Positions 52,401 to 61,608 of a stretch of DNA of 64,000 nucleotides are shown in pieces; the stretch's first letter is position 1; every line of letters starts with the position of its first letter. The notes beneath the pieces were generated by a model. It did no database searches. It worked only from the letters and a program-made list of their open reading frames with translations, and was not told the origin of the DNA. Origin of the DNA: Neorhizobium sp. (GTDB lineage Bacteria > Pseudomonadota > Alphaproteobacteria > Rhizobiales > Rhizobiaceae); NCBI GenBank assembly GCA_028283725.1, contig JAPWKC010000003.1, forward strand, positions 62,001 through 126,000, in the 5' to 3' direction. A program made the position numbers and the translations under genes.

Positions 52401-53753
52401 TTACCGGGCCGGCTCCCTCTCGATATGGTCGGCGCTCGCTTCGTAATTGAGGCCGAAAAGTGACATGCAGAACATGAACCAACCCATAAGATATCCACTC
52501 GAACTCTCATAAAGAAGACTTTCGAGACACGTGGTGAAGATCATGTAAAGCCAGATGCGCAGGAACAAACGGCCAGTATGGCTCATGCCGCCAGCCCTAT
52601 CTATCCTTGCCAGACTGCGCAGGGGATAGATGAAAAACCAGATCAGCGACAGGAAAAGCAGCGGAAAGCCGCCGATCAGAATCATTTCGACATAGGAATT
52701 GTGCGCGTGCGACGCCTGCACCGCCCAGGTTTCCAGCCCTTCGCCACCATAGACGAGTTCCTCGGTGCGCCAGAAGGCCTTCTGGCCGTAGCCGAAGATC
52801 GGCGAATGGGAAATGGCGTTGGTGGCCAGCCGCCAGATATCCGAGCGGTTGGTGAAGGTGGGGTCGATGCCGAGCGAGCGGACGATGCCGGCAAGGCCCG
52901 GCGACATGGCAGAGCCGACCGCCAGAAGATTGAGGGCGCCGACGCCGCCGAAGGCGATCGGGATGCGGGTCCAGGCAAACCGCTCGACGACGAAGGCGAC
53001 GAGCACGACGGCGGGAAGCATGGCGGTCGCCGTCTTGCCGCCCGTATGGGCGAGGAAGAACACCGCCGTTGCCAGAATGAGGACGCCGACGGCGCGCGAC
53101 CAGACCCGGAAGATGTAGAGGCCGCAGAAGGAGAACAGCACCATGGCGGCAGCCGCATCGTTCTTGTGGGCGAAATAGCCGCGCCAGGCACCGGCCAGCA
53201 TCGGCTCGGCGACATCCTGGGCGGAATGGATCGACAGATTGGGCAGAAAGCGGATGCCGTAATAGCAGAGCCCGATCGAACACAGGATGCCGACGGACAG
53301 GAGCTTGGCGAAATGCGCGTCGCTGCGCGGCAGAAGCAGACAGGCATTGGCGCTGACGACGACGAGCGTCGTCAGAAACAGCGCCTTCAGGCTGTTGAAG
53401 CTGTGGCTCGACAGGATGCCGGTGAACACGAGCCAGATGAAGATGATGGCGAGCAGCCATCTCGGCTCCAGCAACCGGCCGCGCATCGAGGTTATCAGGG
53501 CACCGATCAGGGACAGTGAGGGAAGTGCCAGAAAGAGGATCTGGTTCAACTTGCTGGAATTGTTGGTGTCGATGCTGGCCGAGGCCGGAAGCGTCAGATC
53601 ATAGAAGGGCGTCGTCGAGATCGCATAGAACAGGAAGAGCCCCAGAAACACCAGCGAGCCCAGGAGCCGCCGGTCACGGGCCGGCGATGTTGTGTCTGCC
53701 GTGTCCGATCGTGGCGTTGCCGTCGCTGTCGATCCCGCCATGGCAATGCTCAC
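52401..53753 (-). CDS. O-antigen ligase/Wzy-type polymerase
   Basis: A 450-residue membrane protein with about 11 helices of the Wzy_C superfamily. The large periplasmic loop contains NRSDIWRLATNAISHSPIFG and VQASHAHNSYVEMILIGGFP, a hallmark of ligases and polymerases. It probably joins lipid-linked repeat units. Its start overlaps the stop of the chain-length gene (ATGA); ATG 53741 is an alternative. Confidence 0.9.
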   Translation of the reverse strand: MSIAMAGSTATATPRSDTADTTSPARDRRLLGSLVFLGLFLFYAISTTPFYDLTLPASASIDTNNSSKLNQILFLALPSLSLIGALITSMRGRLLEPRWLLAIIFIWLVFTGILSSHSFNSLKALFLTTLVVVSANACLLLPRSDAHFAKLLSVGILCSIGLCYYGIRFLPNLSIHSAQDVAEPMLAGAWRGYFAHKNDAAAAMVLFSFCGLYIFRVWSRAVGVLILATAVFFLAHTGGKTATAMLPAVVLVAFVVERFAWTRIPIAFGGVGALNLLAVGSAMSPGLAGIVRSLGIDPTFTNRSDIWRLATNAISHSPIFGYGQKAFWRTEELVYGGEGLETWAVQASHAHNSYVEMILIGGFPLLFLSLIWFFIYPLRSLARIDRAGGMSHTGRLFLRIWLYMIFTTCLESLLYESSSGYLMGWFMFCMSLFGLNYEASADHIEREPAR

Positions 53754-55507
53754 GCAAATCGCGTCAGCCGGGCGTGCCGTTCGCGCGCTGCGGCGAGATG
53801 GGACAGAAGCCCGACCAGAAGTGCGAGGAAGATGCCGATCATGAAGCCGCCGACGGCGCCGCCGCCCAGAAGAACCACGGTGCGCGGCGGCCAGCTCTTC
53901 GTCTTCGGCGGAACCGGCGGCGAGATCACCCGGATATTGCTGGTATCGATCCGCTGGCGCTCGGTGATCTGGTTGGCGCGCTGCAGGTAGCTCTCGTAGA
54001 TCGTCGCCTTGGCGCGCGCATCGCGCTCCAGTTCGCGCATGCGCACCTGCGCGTCATTGTTGGTGTAGACGGTCGAGCGTTCGGTATTGGCCTTGGCGCG
54101 CAGCGCATCGAGCGAGGACTTCGCCTGATCCATGTCGGTCTTTGCCGTTTGCAGGATGCGGTTCGCCTCGTCGGCGATGGCGCGCTCGACGGTTGCCTGT
54201 TCCGACTGCATCTGGATCAGCCGCGGATAGCGGGCGCCGTAGATCCGCGCCAGCGAGCCGATCTGCTGCTGGAGCTGATTGTAGCTGGTGCGCAGCGTCT
54301 GCATGCCGGTGCTGTCGAAGACCGTGTCCGTGGTGGTACGGCGGCCGGCGACGGCGGAACGCATCTGGTCGTAGCGGCTCTGGGCCTGGATCAGCCGCTG
54401 CTGGGCGTCGAGAACCTGGGTGTCCAGCGCGCTCGAAATGCGGCTGCTGGCAAGCTCGCCGGTATTGGATTCCTGAATATTGTTGGCGCGCTTGAACTGT
54501 TCGACCTTCTCTTCCGCCGTCGAGACCGCGGACTGGAGGTCGCCGAGCCGGCCCTTGAGGCTTGCCGCGAGCCGTCCGGCGCTCTCGGCCGAGGACTGGA
54601 AGATCTCGTTCTGGAAGGCGGTGACGATCGCCTGCGACAGTTCCATCGACTTCTGCGGATCGGAGGCCCAGACCGACAGCGTAACGACGAAAGAGCTGAC
54701 CTCGCGTGCGGCGCTGATCCGATCCCCCAGATCGCGCATGACGGCGACGTCAGGCGCATCGCTTGCCGGATGATTGCTGCCCATAAGGTTGGTGAGGAAG
54801 GCGAAACGCGCCGGCTTGACGAATTCCGGGTCGGTGGTCAGGTGCAGCTTGTCGATGACGTCCTTCAGGACGTTGCGGGAGGTGAGCACGCGCATGGTGC
54901 TTTCCACCTCGAGAAGCTGGGAATCCCGAGACTGGGTTGCGGCCATCGGATCGTCGGTGAGGACGTTGATGTTCTGCGGATCGATGATGAGATCGGTATA
55001 GACCGTGTAACGCGGCGTGGCCGTTGCCGAATAGACATAGGCGGCGATCGCACCGATGATGACGAGTGCGACGATCCATTTCAGCCCGTCGCGCAGCCAG
55101 TAAAGAATATCGGCAATGCCGATCGTCTTGAGGCTGGCGATCTGCGCCTGGATGGTTCCTTCAAGGCCGGACTTCGGCTCTGGCTGCTTCGGCTGAGGCT
55201 CGCGCGGATGATTGTCGCGTGGATGATTGTCGCGGGGAGGCGGTGTCCATGCGGCCGTCGCCGGGCTCGCCTGCGGTGCCATGGCGAGCGGCTCTTGCAT
55301 GCGGCGTGGGGTATCGCTCGCAGCCGCGTCGAGACCCGCCTTGCGGACGAAGGCATCCGGGGCAAGGTTTTCCGCGGGTCTTGGGTCGAGATGATCGAGA
55401 AGCGAACGGGGGGCTGCGGCCATGGGTCTATCCTCGGCGCCTGTCTGTGCTCCTATCGGCGCGTCAGGCAGCGGCTTCCGGTCGTGGGGCTCTTTCGGCC
55501 GGTACAT
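53750..55507 (-). CDS. Wzz/GumC-type chain-length determinant without kinase domain
   Basis: A 585-residue polysaccharide co-polymerase. The first 115 residues are polar and proline-rich with a PRDNH repeat. A membrane helix (about residues 140-160) follows, then a long periplasmic helical domain with coiled coils, NIRVISPPVPPKTKSWPPR and a second helix (about 550-570). Unlike ExoP it ends just after the second helix and has no Walker motifs, so any kinase would be a separate protein, not seen here. Confidence 0.9.
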   Translation of the reverse strand: MYRPKEPHDRKPLPDAPIGAQTGAEDRPMAAAPRSLLDHLDPRPAENLAPDAFVRKAGLDAAASDTPRRMQEPLAMAPQASPATAAWTPPPRDNHPRDNHPREPQPKQPEPKSGLEGTIQAQIASLKTIGIADILYWLRDGLKWIVALVIIGAIAAYVYSATATPRYTVYTDLIIDPQNINVLTDDPMAATQSRDSQLLEVESTMRVLTSRNVLKDVIDKLHLTTDPEFVKPARFAFLTNLMGSNHPASDAPDVAVMRDLGDRISAAREVSSFVVTLSVWASDPQKSMELSQAIVTAFQNEIFQSSAESAGRLAASLKGRLGDLQSAVSTAEEKVEQFKRANNIQESNTGELASSRISSALDTQVLDAQQRLIQAQSRYDQMRSAVAGRRTTTDTVFDSTGMQTLRTSYNQLQQQIGSLARIYGARYPRLIQMQSEQATVERAIADEANRILQTAKTDMDQAKSSLDALRAKANTERSTVYTNNDAQVRMRELERDARAKATIYESYLQRANQITERQRIDTSNIRVISPPVPPKTKSWPPRTVVLLGGGAVGGFMIGIFLALLVGLLSHLAAARERHARLTRFA

Positions 55508-55619
55508 TCAAACCTCCAGCCTTGCAGCCATCACCTTGACAGACCGCTTTCTCAAAATTGTCTCGTTCATCATTATGAAGTCGCGATGAATATTATGTTA
55601 ACCGCATGTGTCATCATGG

Positions 55620-56972
55620 TTATTGCGCCGCGGACGAGGCGGACGGAAGGTCCTGCGTGCGGGCCAGTTCCGCCCGTTCGGCTCTTTCGGCGCGGTCGCG
55701 GTCCTTCTGCACCCATCTGAGATAGACGGCCCAGGCGGCAATCGCCATCCCGGTTTCGATCACATAATAGGAGACGAAGGTGCCGGTGGGCGGTGCGTAC
55801 CATGTGGCCCAGGCGGCAAGGGCAGCCCCGATCAGGCTGCCGATGCCGAGAACGGAGGCGCGCGCGCCCTGATGGCCAGCCGCGCCCAGCGCCTCGACGG
55901 CGACCGCCCAGATGCCGACCGGGATCAGCACCCAGCACAGGGCCCGGACGAAATCGACAAGCGACGTATACTGGTGGCCGAAGAGATAGGGCAGGATGGG
56001 CGAGAGGATCCAGACCGCGATCGCCGATGCGATGCTGATCAGCATGGCGGCGGTGAAGATGCGCTTCACCCGTTCGCTGGCATGGTGGAGGCCCGCCTGG
56101 CTCGCCTTCGCCGTGCCGGGATAGACGATGCGGTTCAGGGCATCGACCGAGAGATAGCTGCTCTCGATGATCCGCCGCGCGACGCTATAGCTCGACATGA
56201 CTTCCGCAGACGTGACGAGGCTGAGGACCAGAAGGTCGGCGTTCTGGCGGGCGGCTTTCAGGATGAAGGGAATGCTGAAGAACAGGCCGAGGCGCAGCTC
56301 CTCCCTGACCAGCCTGAATTTCGGCTTGCCCAGGCCGCGCAGCGCATAGAAGCAGCAGGCAAGCATGACGACATGCGCGACGAACTGCCAGATCACCCAG
56401 CCGGCCAGCGTCGAGACGCCGAAGACGAGGCAGGCGAGGACCGCAGCCGTCGTCCTGATCAGGGCAAAGCCCATCACCACCTTGTTGGCGTTGGCAAAAT
56501 TCGAAAAGGCGATGAAGACCTGCTCGGAAAACAGGATGCAGCGCACCAGAACGATGTTCGTGATCAGCATCATGGTGATCTCGAAATCGTTGAGCGCGCG
56601 GTTTTCGGCAACGTCGAAGAAGAAGGGCAGGATGACCGAGCCGACGATGACGAGCGCCACACCGGTGCCGGCAATCAGCATCATGTTATGGCCGAGCATG
56701 GCCGGGTACATGGAATGATCGCGCGCCACCCGGCGCACCAGGCATTCGGTGCCGCCGAGACCGCACATATGCACGGCGATCGCCGAGACTGCGGTGATGG
56801 CGACGAAAAGGCTGAATTCATGGACGCCGAGGAAACGGGCCAGAATGGCGAAGGTCAGGAGCTGGGCTGCGGAACTGACGATCAGGCTGCCGCCGGAGGC
56901 GGCATAGGAGAGCGCAAGCGGCAGGAAAGAGCGGTAGCGTCGGGCGAGCGGCGGTCTGCTATCGGGTGTCAT
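55620..56972 (-). CDS. Wzx-type polysaccharide flippase
   Basis: A 450-residue, 12-14-helix protein of the MOP/polysaccharide transporter family. Features include LTFAILARFLGVHEFSLFVA at the start and VARRIIESSYLSVDALNRIV in the middle. It would move lipid-linked repeats across the inner membrane. Start 56972 (MTPDSRPPL) is preferred because GAGG lies just upstream; ATG 57008 is possible. It is the first gene of the second polysaccharide locus. Confidence 0.88.
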   Translation of the reverse strand: MTPDSRPPLARRYRSFLPLALSYAASGGSLIVSSAAQLLTFAILARFLGVHEFSLFVAITAVSAIAVHMCGLGGTECLVRRVARDHSMYPAMLGHNMMLIAGTGVALVIVGSVILPFFFDVAENRALNDFEITMMLITNIVLVRCILFSEQVFIAFSNFANANKVVMGFALIRTTAAVLACLVFGVSTLAGWVIWQFVAHVVMLACCFYALRGLGKPKFRLVREELRLGLFFSIPFILKAARQNADLLVLSLVTSAEVMSSYSVARRIIESSYLSVDALNRIVYPGTAKASQAGLHHASERVKRIFTAAMLISIASAIAVWILSPILPYLFGHQYTSLVDFVRALCWVLIPVGIWAVAVEALGAAGHQGARASVLGIGSLIGAALAAWATWYAPPTGTFVSYYVIETGMAIAAWAVYLRWVQKDRDRAERAERAELARTQDLPSASSAAQ

Positions 56973-57413
56973 TGTCCTCAGGCCTTTGGGATGGAAGCGG
57001 CGCATCATGAGCCGCTTTCCGCCGCTGCATCGCCTCGTCGTCGACGATGACGAAAAAGCGGCACGGCAGAAGTCTCGATTTCAGCATGTTTACGGAAAAA
57101 AAACACTGTCGGTTTTCCCGCATATGCTGGAGCCGGCAAATAGCACCAAAAGGTTCCCCGACGGGTTCCCTCCCTGGCGATCTCAACCGGCGGCGACGCC
57201 GGTTCGCGACGGCTGCCACGCGGCTCGTCACCATGCCCGATATGTCTTCATCGGACAGGCGTTGAGGCCGTGGTCGTGCCGTTCATCCCCTCCCGCTACG
57301 GAGATCGAACCATCGACTGGTGATAGGGGTAAAAGCCTTACAAGATCTGACCAAAATCGCTAGAATTGCACCCATGTGCGAGAAAGGTTCAATTTTTTGG
57401 ACGGACCCTTCGA
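56973..57413. promoter_or_regulatory. Upstream region of the second polysaccharide locus
   Basis: No gene is supported in these 441 bases. AACCGGCG (57185-57192) and CGCCGGTT (57197-57204) form a perfect 8-bp stem with a GCGA tetraloop, which belongs to the stable GNRA class. It could end the flavoprotein transcript or lie in the flippase leader. A-rich and T-rich runs at 57090-57110 and 57385-57400 may belong to a promoter. Confidence 0.4.
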
Positions 57414-58787
57414 TCACGCCGGTTTCATCGACAGGACGAGCGTCGGCCAGAGTTCGGAAACGGTCGGGTGGATGGGGACTGCCCAGCGCAGCGTATCGTA
57501 ATCGGCGCCGGCATTCATCAGGTCGAGCACGCCATGGATCGCCTCGTCGCCGCCGGTGCCGAGGATGGCCGCGCCGAGGATCTTTTTCGTTCCGGCATCG
57601 GCGATGATCTGCATGAAGCCCTGCGTCTCGCCCTTTTCGACCGCACGGCCTACCTGGGTCATCGGCCTCGTTGCGACGAGAATGGAATGTCCGGCCTTTT
57701 TCGCCTCCGTCACCGTCATGCCGACGCGGCCGAGCGGCGGGTCGATATAGAGCGCGTAGCCGAGAAGGCGGTCCGACACCCTGCGGTTCCCGCCATCGAG
57801 GAGGTTTTCCGCAACGATCTCGAAGTCGTTGTAGGCCGTATGGGTGAAGGCGCCGCGGCCATTGCAGTCACCCAGCGCGAAAATGCCCGATACACTGGTG
57901 GACAGATCCTCCGCGACCGTGATGTAGCCGCGGGCATCGGTCTTGACGCCGGCCCTGTCAAGGCCGAGGTCGTCGGTGTTCGGGCGTCTGCCGACGGCCA
58001 GAAGAACGTCGGATCCGATGATTTCGGGCTCGCCTGCGGTGCAATCGACGCCGACGGCGATGCGGTCGCCGTCCTTGCGGAAGCGGATGCATTCGGCGCC
58101 GGTGCGCACGGTGATGCCTTCCTTTTCGAGAATGTCGCGGATGGCCGCGGAGACATCCTCATCTTCGCGCGAGACAAGGCGCGGGCCCTTTTCGACAACC
58201 GTGACGCGGGCCCCGAAGCGGCGGTACATCTGGGCAAATTCGAGCCCGATATAGGAGCCGCCGATCACCACCAGATGGTCGGGAAGCCGATCGAGCATGA
58301 CGATGTCGCTGTTGGTCATGAAGGGTACGTCTTCGACGCCGGGGAAATCCGGGATGAAGGCGCGGGCGCCGACATTGAGGAAGATCTGCGGTGCGCTCAG
58401 CCACTGGCCGTCGACGCTGACGGTGTTTTCGTTTTCGAACCGGGCATGGCCGCGGATGAGCGTGACATTGGGCATCGATTGCAGCCATGTCTCGTTGCCA
58501 TGGCGGCTGTCGAGCGTCACCTTGTGCGAGCGGCGCATGACGGCCGGCATGTCGATCACCGGCGGGCCGGAGAGGATCACGCCGTAATCGGCGCTGCGGC
58601 GGGCGATATGAGCCGCATGGGCGCTGGCGACCAGCGCCTTTGTCGGCTTGCAGCCGGTATTGACGCAGGTGCCGCCCACATGGCCGCGCTCGATGATGGC
58701 CACCGTCCTGCCGGCATCGTTCAGCCGTCCTGCCAGCGACGGGCCGGCCTGTCCGGCCCCGATGATGATGGCATCGAAGGTCTGCAT
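57414..58787 (-). CDS. Mercuric-reductase-like FAD/NAD(P) disulfide oxidoreductase
   Basis: A 456-residue pyridine nucleotide-disulfide oxidoreductase. FAD binding is shown by FDAIIIGAGQAGPSLAGRL, the redox disulfide by GGTCVNTGCKPTKALVASA, NAD(P) binding by VVIGGSYIGLEFAQMY, and the second FAD contact by GIFALGDCNGRGAFTHTAYN. The C-terminal dimerisation domain ends in VPIHPTVSELWPTL, with the catalytic His-Glu pair. It has no N-terminal metal-binding domain or mer genes nearby, so mercury reduction is unlikely. Start 58787 follows GGAG at 7 bp. Confidence 0.9.
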   Translation of the reverse strand: MQTFDAIIIGAGQAGPSLAGRLNDAGRTVAIIERGHVGGTCVNTGCKPTKALVASAHAAHIARRSADYGVILSGPPVIDMPAVMRRSHKVTLDSRHGNETWLQSMPNVTLIRGHARFENENTVSVDGQWLSAPQIFLNVGARAFIPDFPGVEDVPFMTNSDIVMLDRLPDHLVVIGGSYIGLEFAQMYRRFGARVTVVEKGPRLVSREDEDVSAAIRDILEKEGITVRTGAECIRFRKDGDRIAVGVDCTAGEPEIIGSDVLLAVGRRPNTDDLGLDRAGVKTDARGYITVAEDLSTSVSGIFALGDCNGRGAFTHTAYNDFEIVAENLLDGGNRRVSDRLLGYALYIDPPLGRVGMTVTEAKKAGHSILVATRPMTQVGRAVEKGETQGFMQIIADAGTKKILGAAILGTGGDEAIHGVLDLMNAGADYDTLRWAVPIHPTVSELWPTLVLSMKPA

Positions 58788-58949
58788 CGGTTCGCTCCGG
58801 TTTTCAGGCCCGCTTTCGAGCCGGTTCTCAGGCAAGATCATCGTCTTGCGGCATCAGGGCCGCTTTGCCTTATTTGACATAGGGCGGGCACCGGATGCGG
58901 CCATGGCGCGCCTCGGCCGCCCCTCCTTGCCAGCCGCCCTCCTTTGCCG

Positions 58950-59013
58950 CCCCCCTGCCGCCCTCCCTGCCGCTCCCATTTGCCGCTGCCCCCTTCAGCC
59001 CCTGCCGCCCCCC
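58950..59013 (-). other. G-quadruplex-prone G-tract cluster on the minus strand
   Basis: On the minus strand seven G-tracts of 3-6 bases lie within 64 bases. Four of them (58975-58977, 58965-58967, 58961-58963, 58950-58955), with loops of 7, 1 and 5 bases, satisfy the standard G3+N1-7 quadruplex pattern. Tracts at 58989-58993, 58999-59002 and 59008-59013 add to it. It lies between DUF4126 and the flavoprotein gene, in the strand that would be their RNA. Confidence 0.6.
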
Positions 59014-59046
59014 TTTGCCGTTCGTCTCGCGGGCGGCTTCGGCGCC

Positions 59047-59523
59047 TCAGATCGTCGGCGCTGCGGGCAGAAGCAGCATGAGCACGATCGCGCCTGCGAT
59101 CGCCACGCCATCCTCGATGAAGGCGGCCGGCGGATCGCTGCCGAAGCGGGCGGCGAGTTTGCCACGCAGGGATGCGCCGCCGAGCGTGCCGATGACGGCG
59201 CCGATCACGCCGGAGACGAGGCCGGCAAGCCAGATGCCATAAGGCAGGCCGATCGCCGCCCCCGTCAGTGCGCCCATGGCGATGCGGGCGGCAAACTGTG
59301 CCGGCACCTTGCGGCTCGGCGTCGAAGGCAACTGGTCCGTCACCAGTTCCATCGCCGCTGCCAGCGTGAAGATCAGAACGGCCCAGACCGAGCCCATGAA
59401 GGCGATCCACGAGCCTGTCAGCGGCAGCCACCCGGCATAGGCCGCCCAGGCGACGGCGGCCGGCGCCGTCATGGCGCGCAGGCCGCAGACCACGCCCATC
59501 AGAAGTGCAAGCACGGCTGTCAT
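59047..59523 (-). CDS. DUF4126 membrane protein
   Basis: A 158-residue protein with four or five hydrophobic helices of the DUF4126 family. The start ALLMGVVCGLRAMTAPAAVA and the central VTDQLPSTPSRKVPAQFAAR are typical. The function is not known. GGGAACGACG precedes the ATG. It is divergent from tctC, with 201 bp between starts, and 259 bp upstream of the flavoprotein gene in the same direction. Confidence 0.85.
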   Translation of the reverse strand: MTAVLALLMGVVCGLRAMTAPAAVAWAAYAGWLPLTGSWIAFMGSVWAVLIFTLAAAMELVTDQLPSTPSRKVPAQFAARIAMGALTGAAIGLPYGIWLAGLVSGVIGAVIGTLGGASLRGKLAARFGSDPPAAFIEDGVAIAGAIVLMLLLPAAPTI

Positions 59524-59724
59524 CGTCGTTCCCTTCCGTCGCTACGTCTAAAGTCGCAGGGATATTATCGGTCCAAGCCCGGATCGAATGCAATATATGG
59601 TAGAAATATCGCCGCTTTTTCGCAATGATGCACAATCAAGGATAGTGGGAAGAGGAGCCCGCCATCCCGAAAGATCGTCATCCGGCAGGATATCCGATCA
59701 ATCCGTTTTTGGGGAGGAGACCCG

Positions 59725-60738
59725 ATGAAACATATTGCCGCTGCGGCAGGGATCGCCGCGCTGTCGCTCATCTGCATGCCGCTTATGCCATCCACCGGCA
59801 TTCCGGCGCTCTTGGGTGAGGCCCATGCCGCCGGCTATCCCGACCGGCAGATCACCATGATCGTGCCGTTCGCGGCCGGCGGGCCGACCGATACGGTGGC
59901 GCGGCTGGTGGCCGAATCCATGTCGAAGACGCTCGGCCAGCAGATCGTCGTCGAAAATGTCGGCGGTGCCGGCGGCACGCTCGGGGCCGGGCGCGTCGCC
60001 AAGGCGGAGGCGGACGGCTACACCGTTCTCATGCATCACATCGGCATGGCGACGAGCGCCACGCTCTATCGCAAGCTCTCCTACGACACGCTCAAGGATT
60101 TCGACTATGTCGGCCTCGTCACCGACGTGCCGATGACGATCGTTTCGCGCAAGGACATGGAGGCCAAGGACCTCAAGGGCCTGATCGACTATGCCAAGGC
60201 CAACAAGGACAAGGTGACGGTTGCCAATGCCGGCATCGGGGCGGCCTCGCATCTGTGCGGCATGCTGTTCATGAGCGCCATCCAGACACCGCTCGTCACC
60301 GTGCCCTACAAGGGAACCGGGCCGGCGATGACCGATCTTCTCGGCGGGCAGGTCGATATTATGTGCGATCAGACCACCAATACGACGAAGCAGATCCAGG
60401 GCGGCACGATCAAGGCCTATGCCGTAACATCGGCTGCACGGCTCGATGTGCTGAAGGACCTGCCGACGGTGACGGAAGCGGGCTATCCGGCAATGTCCGT
60501 CGGTATCTGGCACGGCGTCTATGCGCCAAAGGGCACACCGGCGGAGGCGCTCGACAAGCTGACCGGCGCATTGCAAGTGGCGCTCAAGGACAAGAATGTC
60601 GCCGCCCGCTTCGCCGAACTCGGCACCAAGCCGTCGCCCGACGCCGATGCGACACCCGCTGCATTGAAGGCCAAACTCGAGGGCGAGATTGCCAGGTGGA
60701 AGCCGGTGATCGAAGGCGCAGGGCAATATGCGGATTGA
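59725..60738 (+). CDS. tctC: Tripartite tricarboxylate transporter receptor (TctC/Bug)
   Basis: A 337-residue periplasmic solute-binding protein of the Bug family. A signal peptide ends near residue 35 (GEAHA). The binding domain begins YPDRQITMIVPFAAGGPTDT and includes ENVGGAGGTLGAGRVAKAE and VTVPYKGTGPAMTDLLGGQV. It delivers an organic acid, probably a tri- or dicarboxylate, to TctAB. GGAGGAG lies 7 bp before the ATG. First gene of the operon. Confidence 0.92.
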   Translation: MKHIAAAAGIAALSLICMPLMPSTGIPALLGEAHAAGYPDRQITMIVPFAAGGPTDTVARLVAESMSKTLGQQIVVENVGGAGGTLGAGRVAKAEADGYTVLMHHIGMATSATLYRKLSYDTLKDFDYVGLVTDVPMTIVSRKDMEAKDLKGLIDYAKANKDKVTVANAGIGAASHLCGMLFMSAIQTPLVTVPYKGTGPAMTDLLGGQVDIMCDQTTNTTKQIQGGTIKAYAVTSAARLDVLKDLPTVTEAGYPAMSVGIWHGVYAPKGTPAEALDKLTGALQVALKDKNVAARFAELGTKPSPDADATPAALKAKLEGEIARWKPVIEGAGQYAD

Positions 60739-61129
60739 GTGAGCGATCGCGGCGCGTGCGTGCACGTCTCTCTCTCGTCGCATCTTCCCGAAAGGGATTC
60801 CGAAAAAAAGCCTCGCCGCGGGCCCTCCCGAAAAGAGGGAGGGCTTCACCTCCGCTGCATCGCCGAACGCCGTTCGAGGCTGAGGGATGCCGCAGGTTCC
60901 CTTGCGTCCTTTTGGGGGATCAAAGGAGGGGGCAATCGTGGGGGAGCGAGGCGCGGGACGAGGCCAGCGGTTCACCGGCGCATCCCCGTTGCAGGCCGGC
61001 GCGCCAGGGGGGATTGACGCCGGGATCTCGGTTTTCGCGACAGGCCGCAGATCCCTCTCCGATACGCATCCGCCGGCGCTGCCACCCGGCGAGGTTCAGA
61101 AAATTCTTCTCTCCCACATCGGAGACATC
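60739..61129 (+). promoter_or_regulatory. tctC-tctB intercistronic region with a hairpin
   Basis: The 391-base spacer has no supported gene. GCCCTCCC (60822-60829) and GGGAGGGC (60837-60844) form a perfect 8-bp stem with a 7-base loop 84 bases after the tctC stop. A hairpin here could shield the 3' end of tctC message or end part of the transcripts, giving more receptor than membrane subunits. The stem resembles the palindrome at 30098-30122. Confidence 0.5.
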
Positions 61130-61591
61130 ATGCATTCCTTCACATTCGACAGAACCAATCTCATCTGCGGCCTGCTGTTTGCCGCGACAGGGCTGTTCTT
61201 CGCCTATCAGTCCATCTCGCTCGATCTCGGAACGGCGTTTCGCATGGGGCCGGGGTATTTTCCCTTCATCCTCTCGCTTGCGCTCGTCATCTTCGGGGCG
61301 ATCATCCTCGTCCAGTCGATCCGGGTGGAGGGGGAGCCGATCGGGCCTATGGCGTGGCGGGGGATGTTCTTCATTCTGCCGGCGCCCGTGATCTTCGGGC
61401 TCACCGTGCGCGGGCTCGGTTTCGTGCCGTCGATCTTCCTTTGCGCGCTGATCGCCGCCTTTGCCTCGCACAAGATGAAGCCGCTCACCGCGATCATCCT
61501 GTCGGCGCTGCTGACGGTGTTTTCGGTTCTGGTGTTTTCCTATGGCCTCGGGCTGCCGTTCCGGCGCTTCGGGCCGTGGCTCGGCATGTGA
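61130..61591 (+). CDS. tctB: Tripartite tricarboxylate transporter small membrane subunit (TctB)
   Basis: A 153-residue protein with four hydrophobic helices, typical of TctB. It begins MHSFTFDRTNLICGLLFAA and has MGPGYFPFILSLALVIFGA, a family hallmark. ATG 61130 follows GGAG at 5 bp; the frame open from 60887 covers the hairpin spacer and is not a likely start. It lies 17 bp before tctA. Confidence 0.9.
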   Translation: MHSFTFDRTNLICGLLFAATGLFFAYQSISLDLGTAFRMGPGYFPFILSLALVIFGAIILVQSIRVEGEPIGPMAWRGMFFILPAPVIFGLTVRGLGFVPSIFLCALIAAFASHKMKPLTAIILSALLTVFSVLVFSYGLGLPFRRFGPWLGM

Positions 61592-61608
61592 GAAGGAAAA
61601 ACTGATCC

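Noticed and set aside
53516-55720. Plus-strand frame of 734 codons opposite the chain-length gene
   Set aside because: No domain and biased composition; the minus-strand gene has membrane helices and overlapping neighbours.
57414-58787. Mercury resistance (merA)
   Set aside because: It lacks the heavy-metal-binding N-terminal domain and the paired C-terminal cysteines, and no mer genes are nearby.
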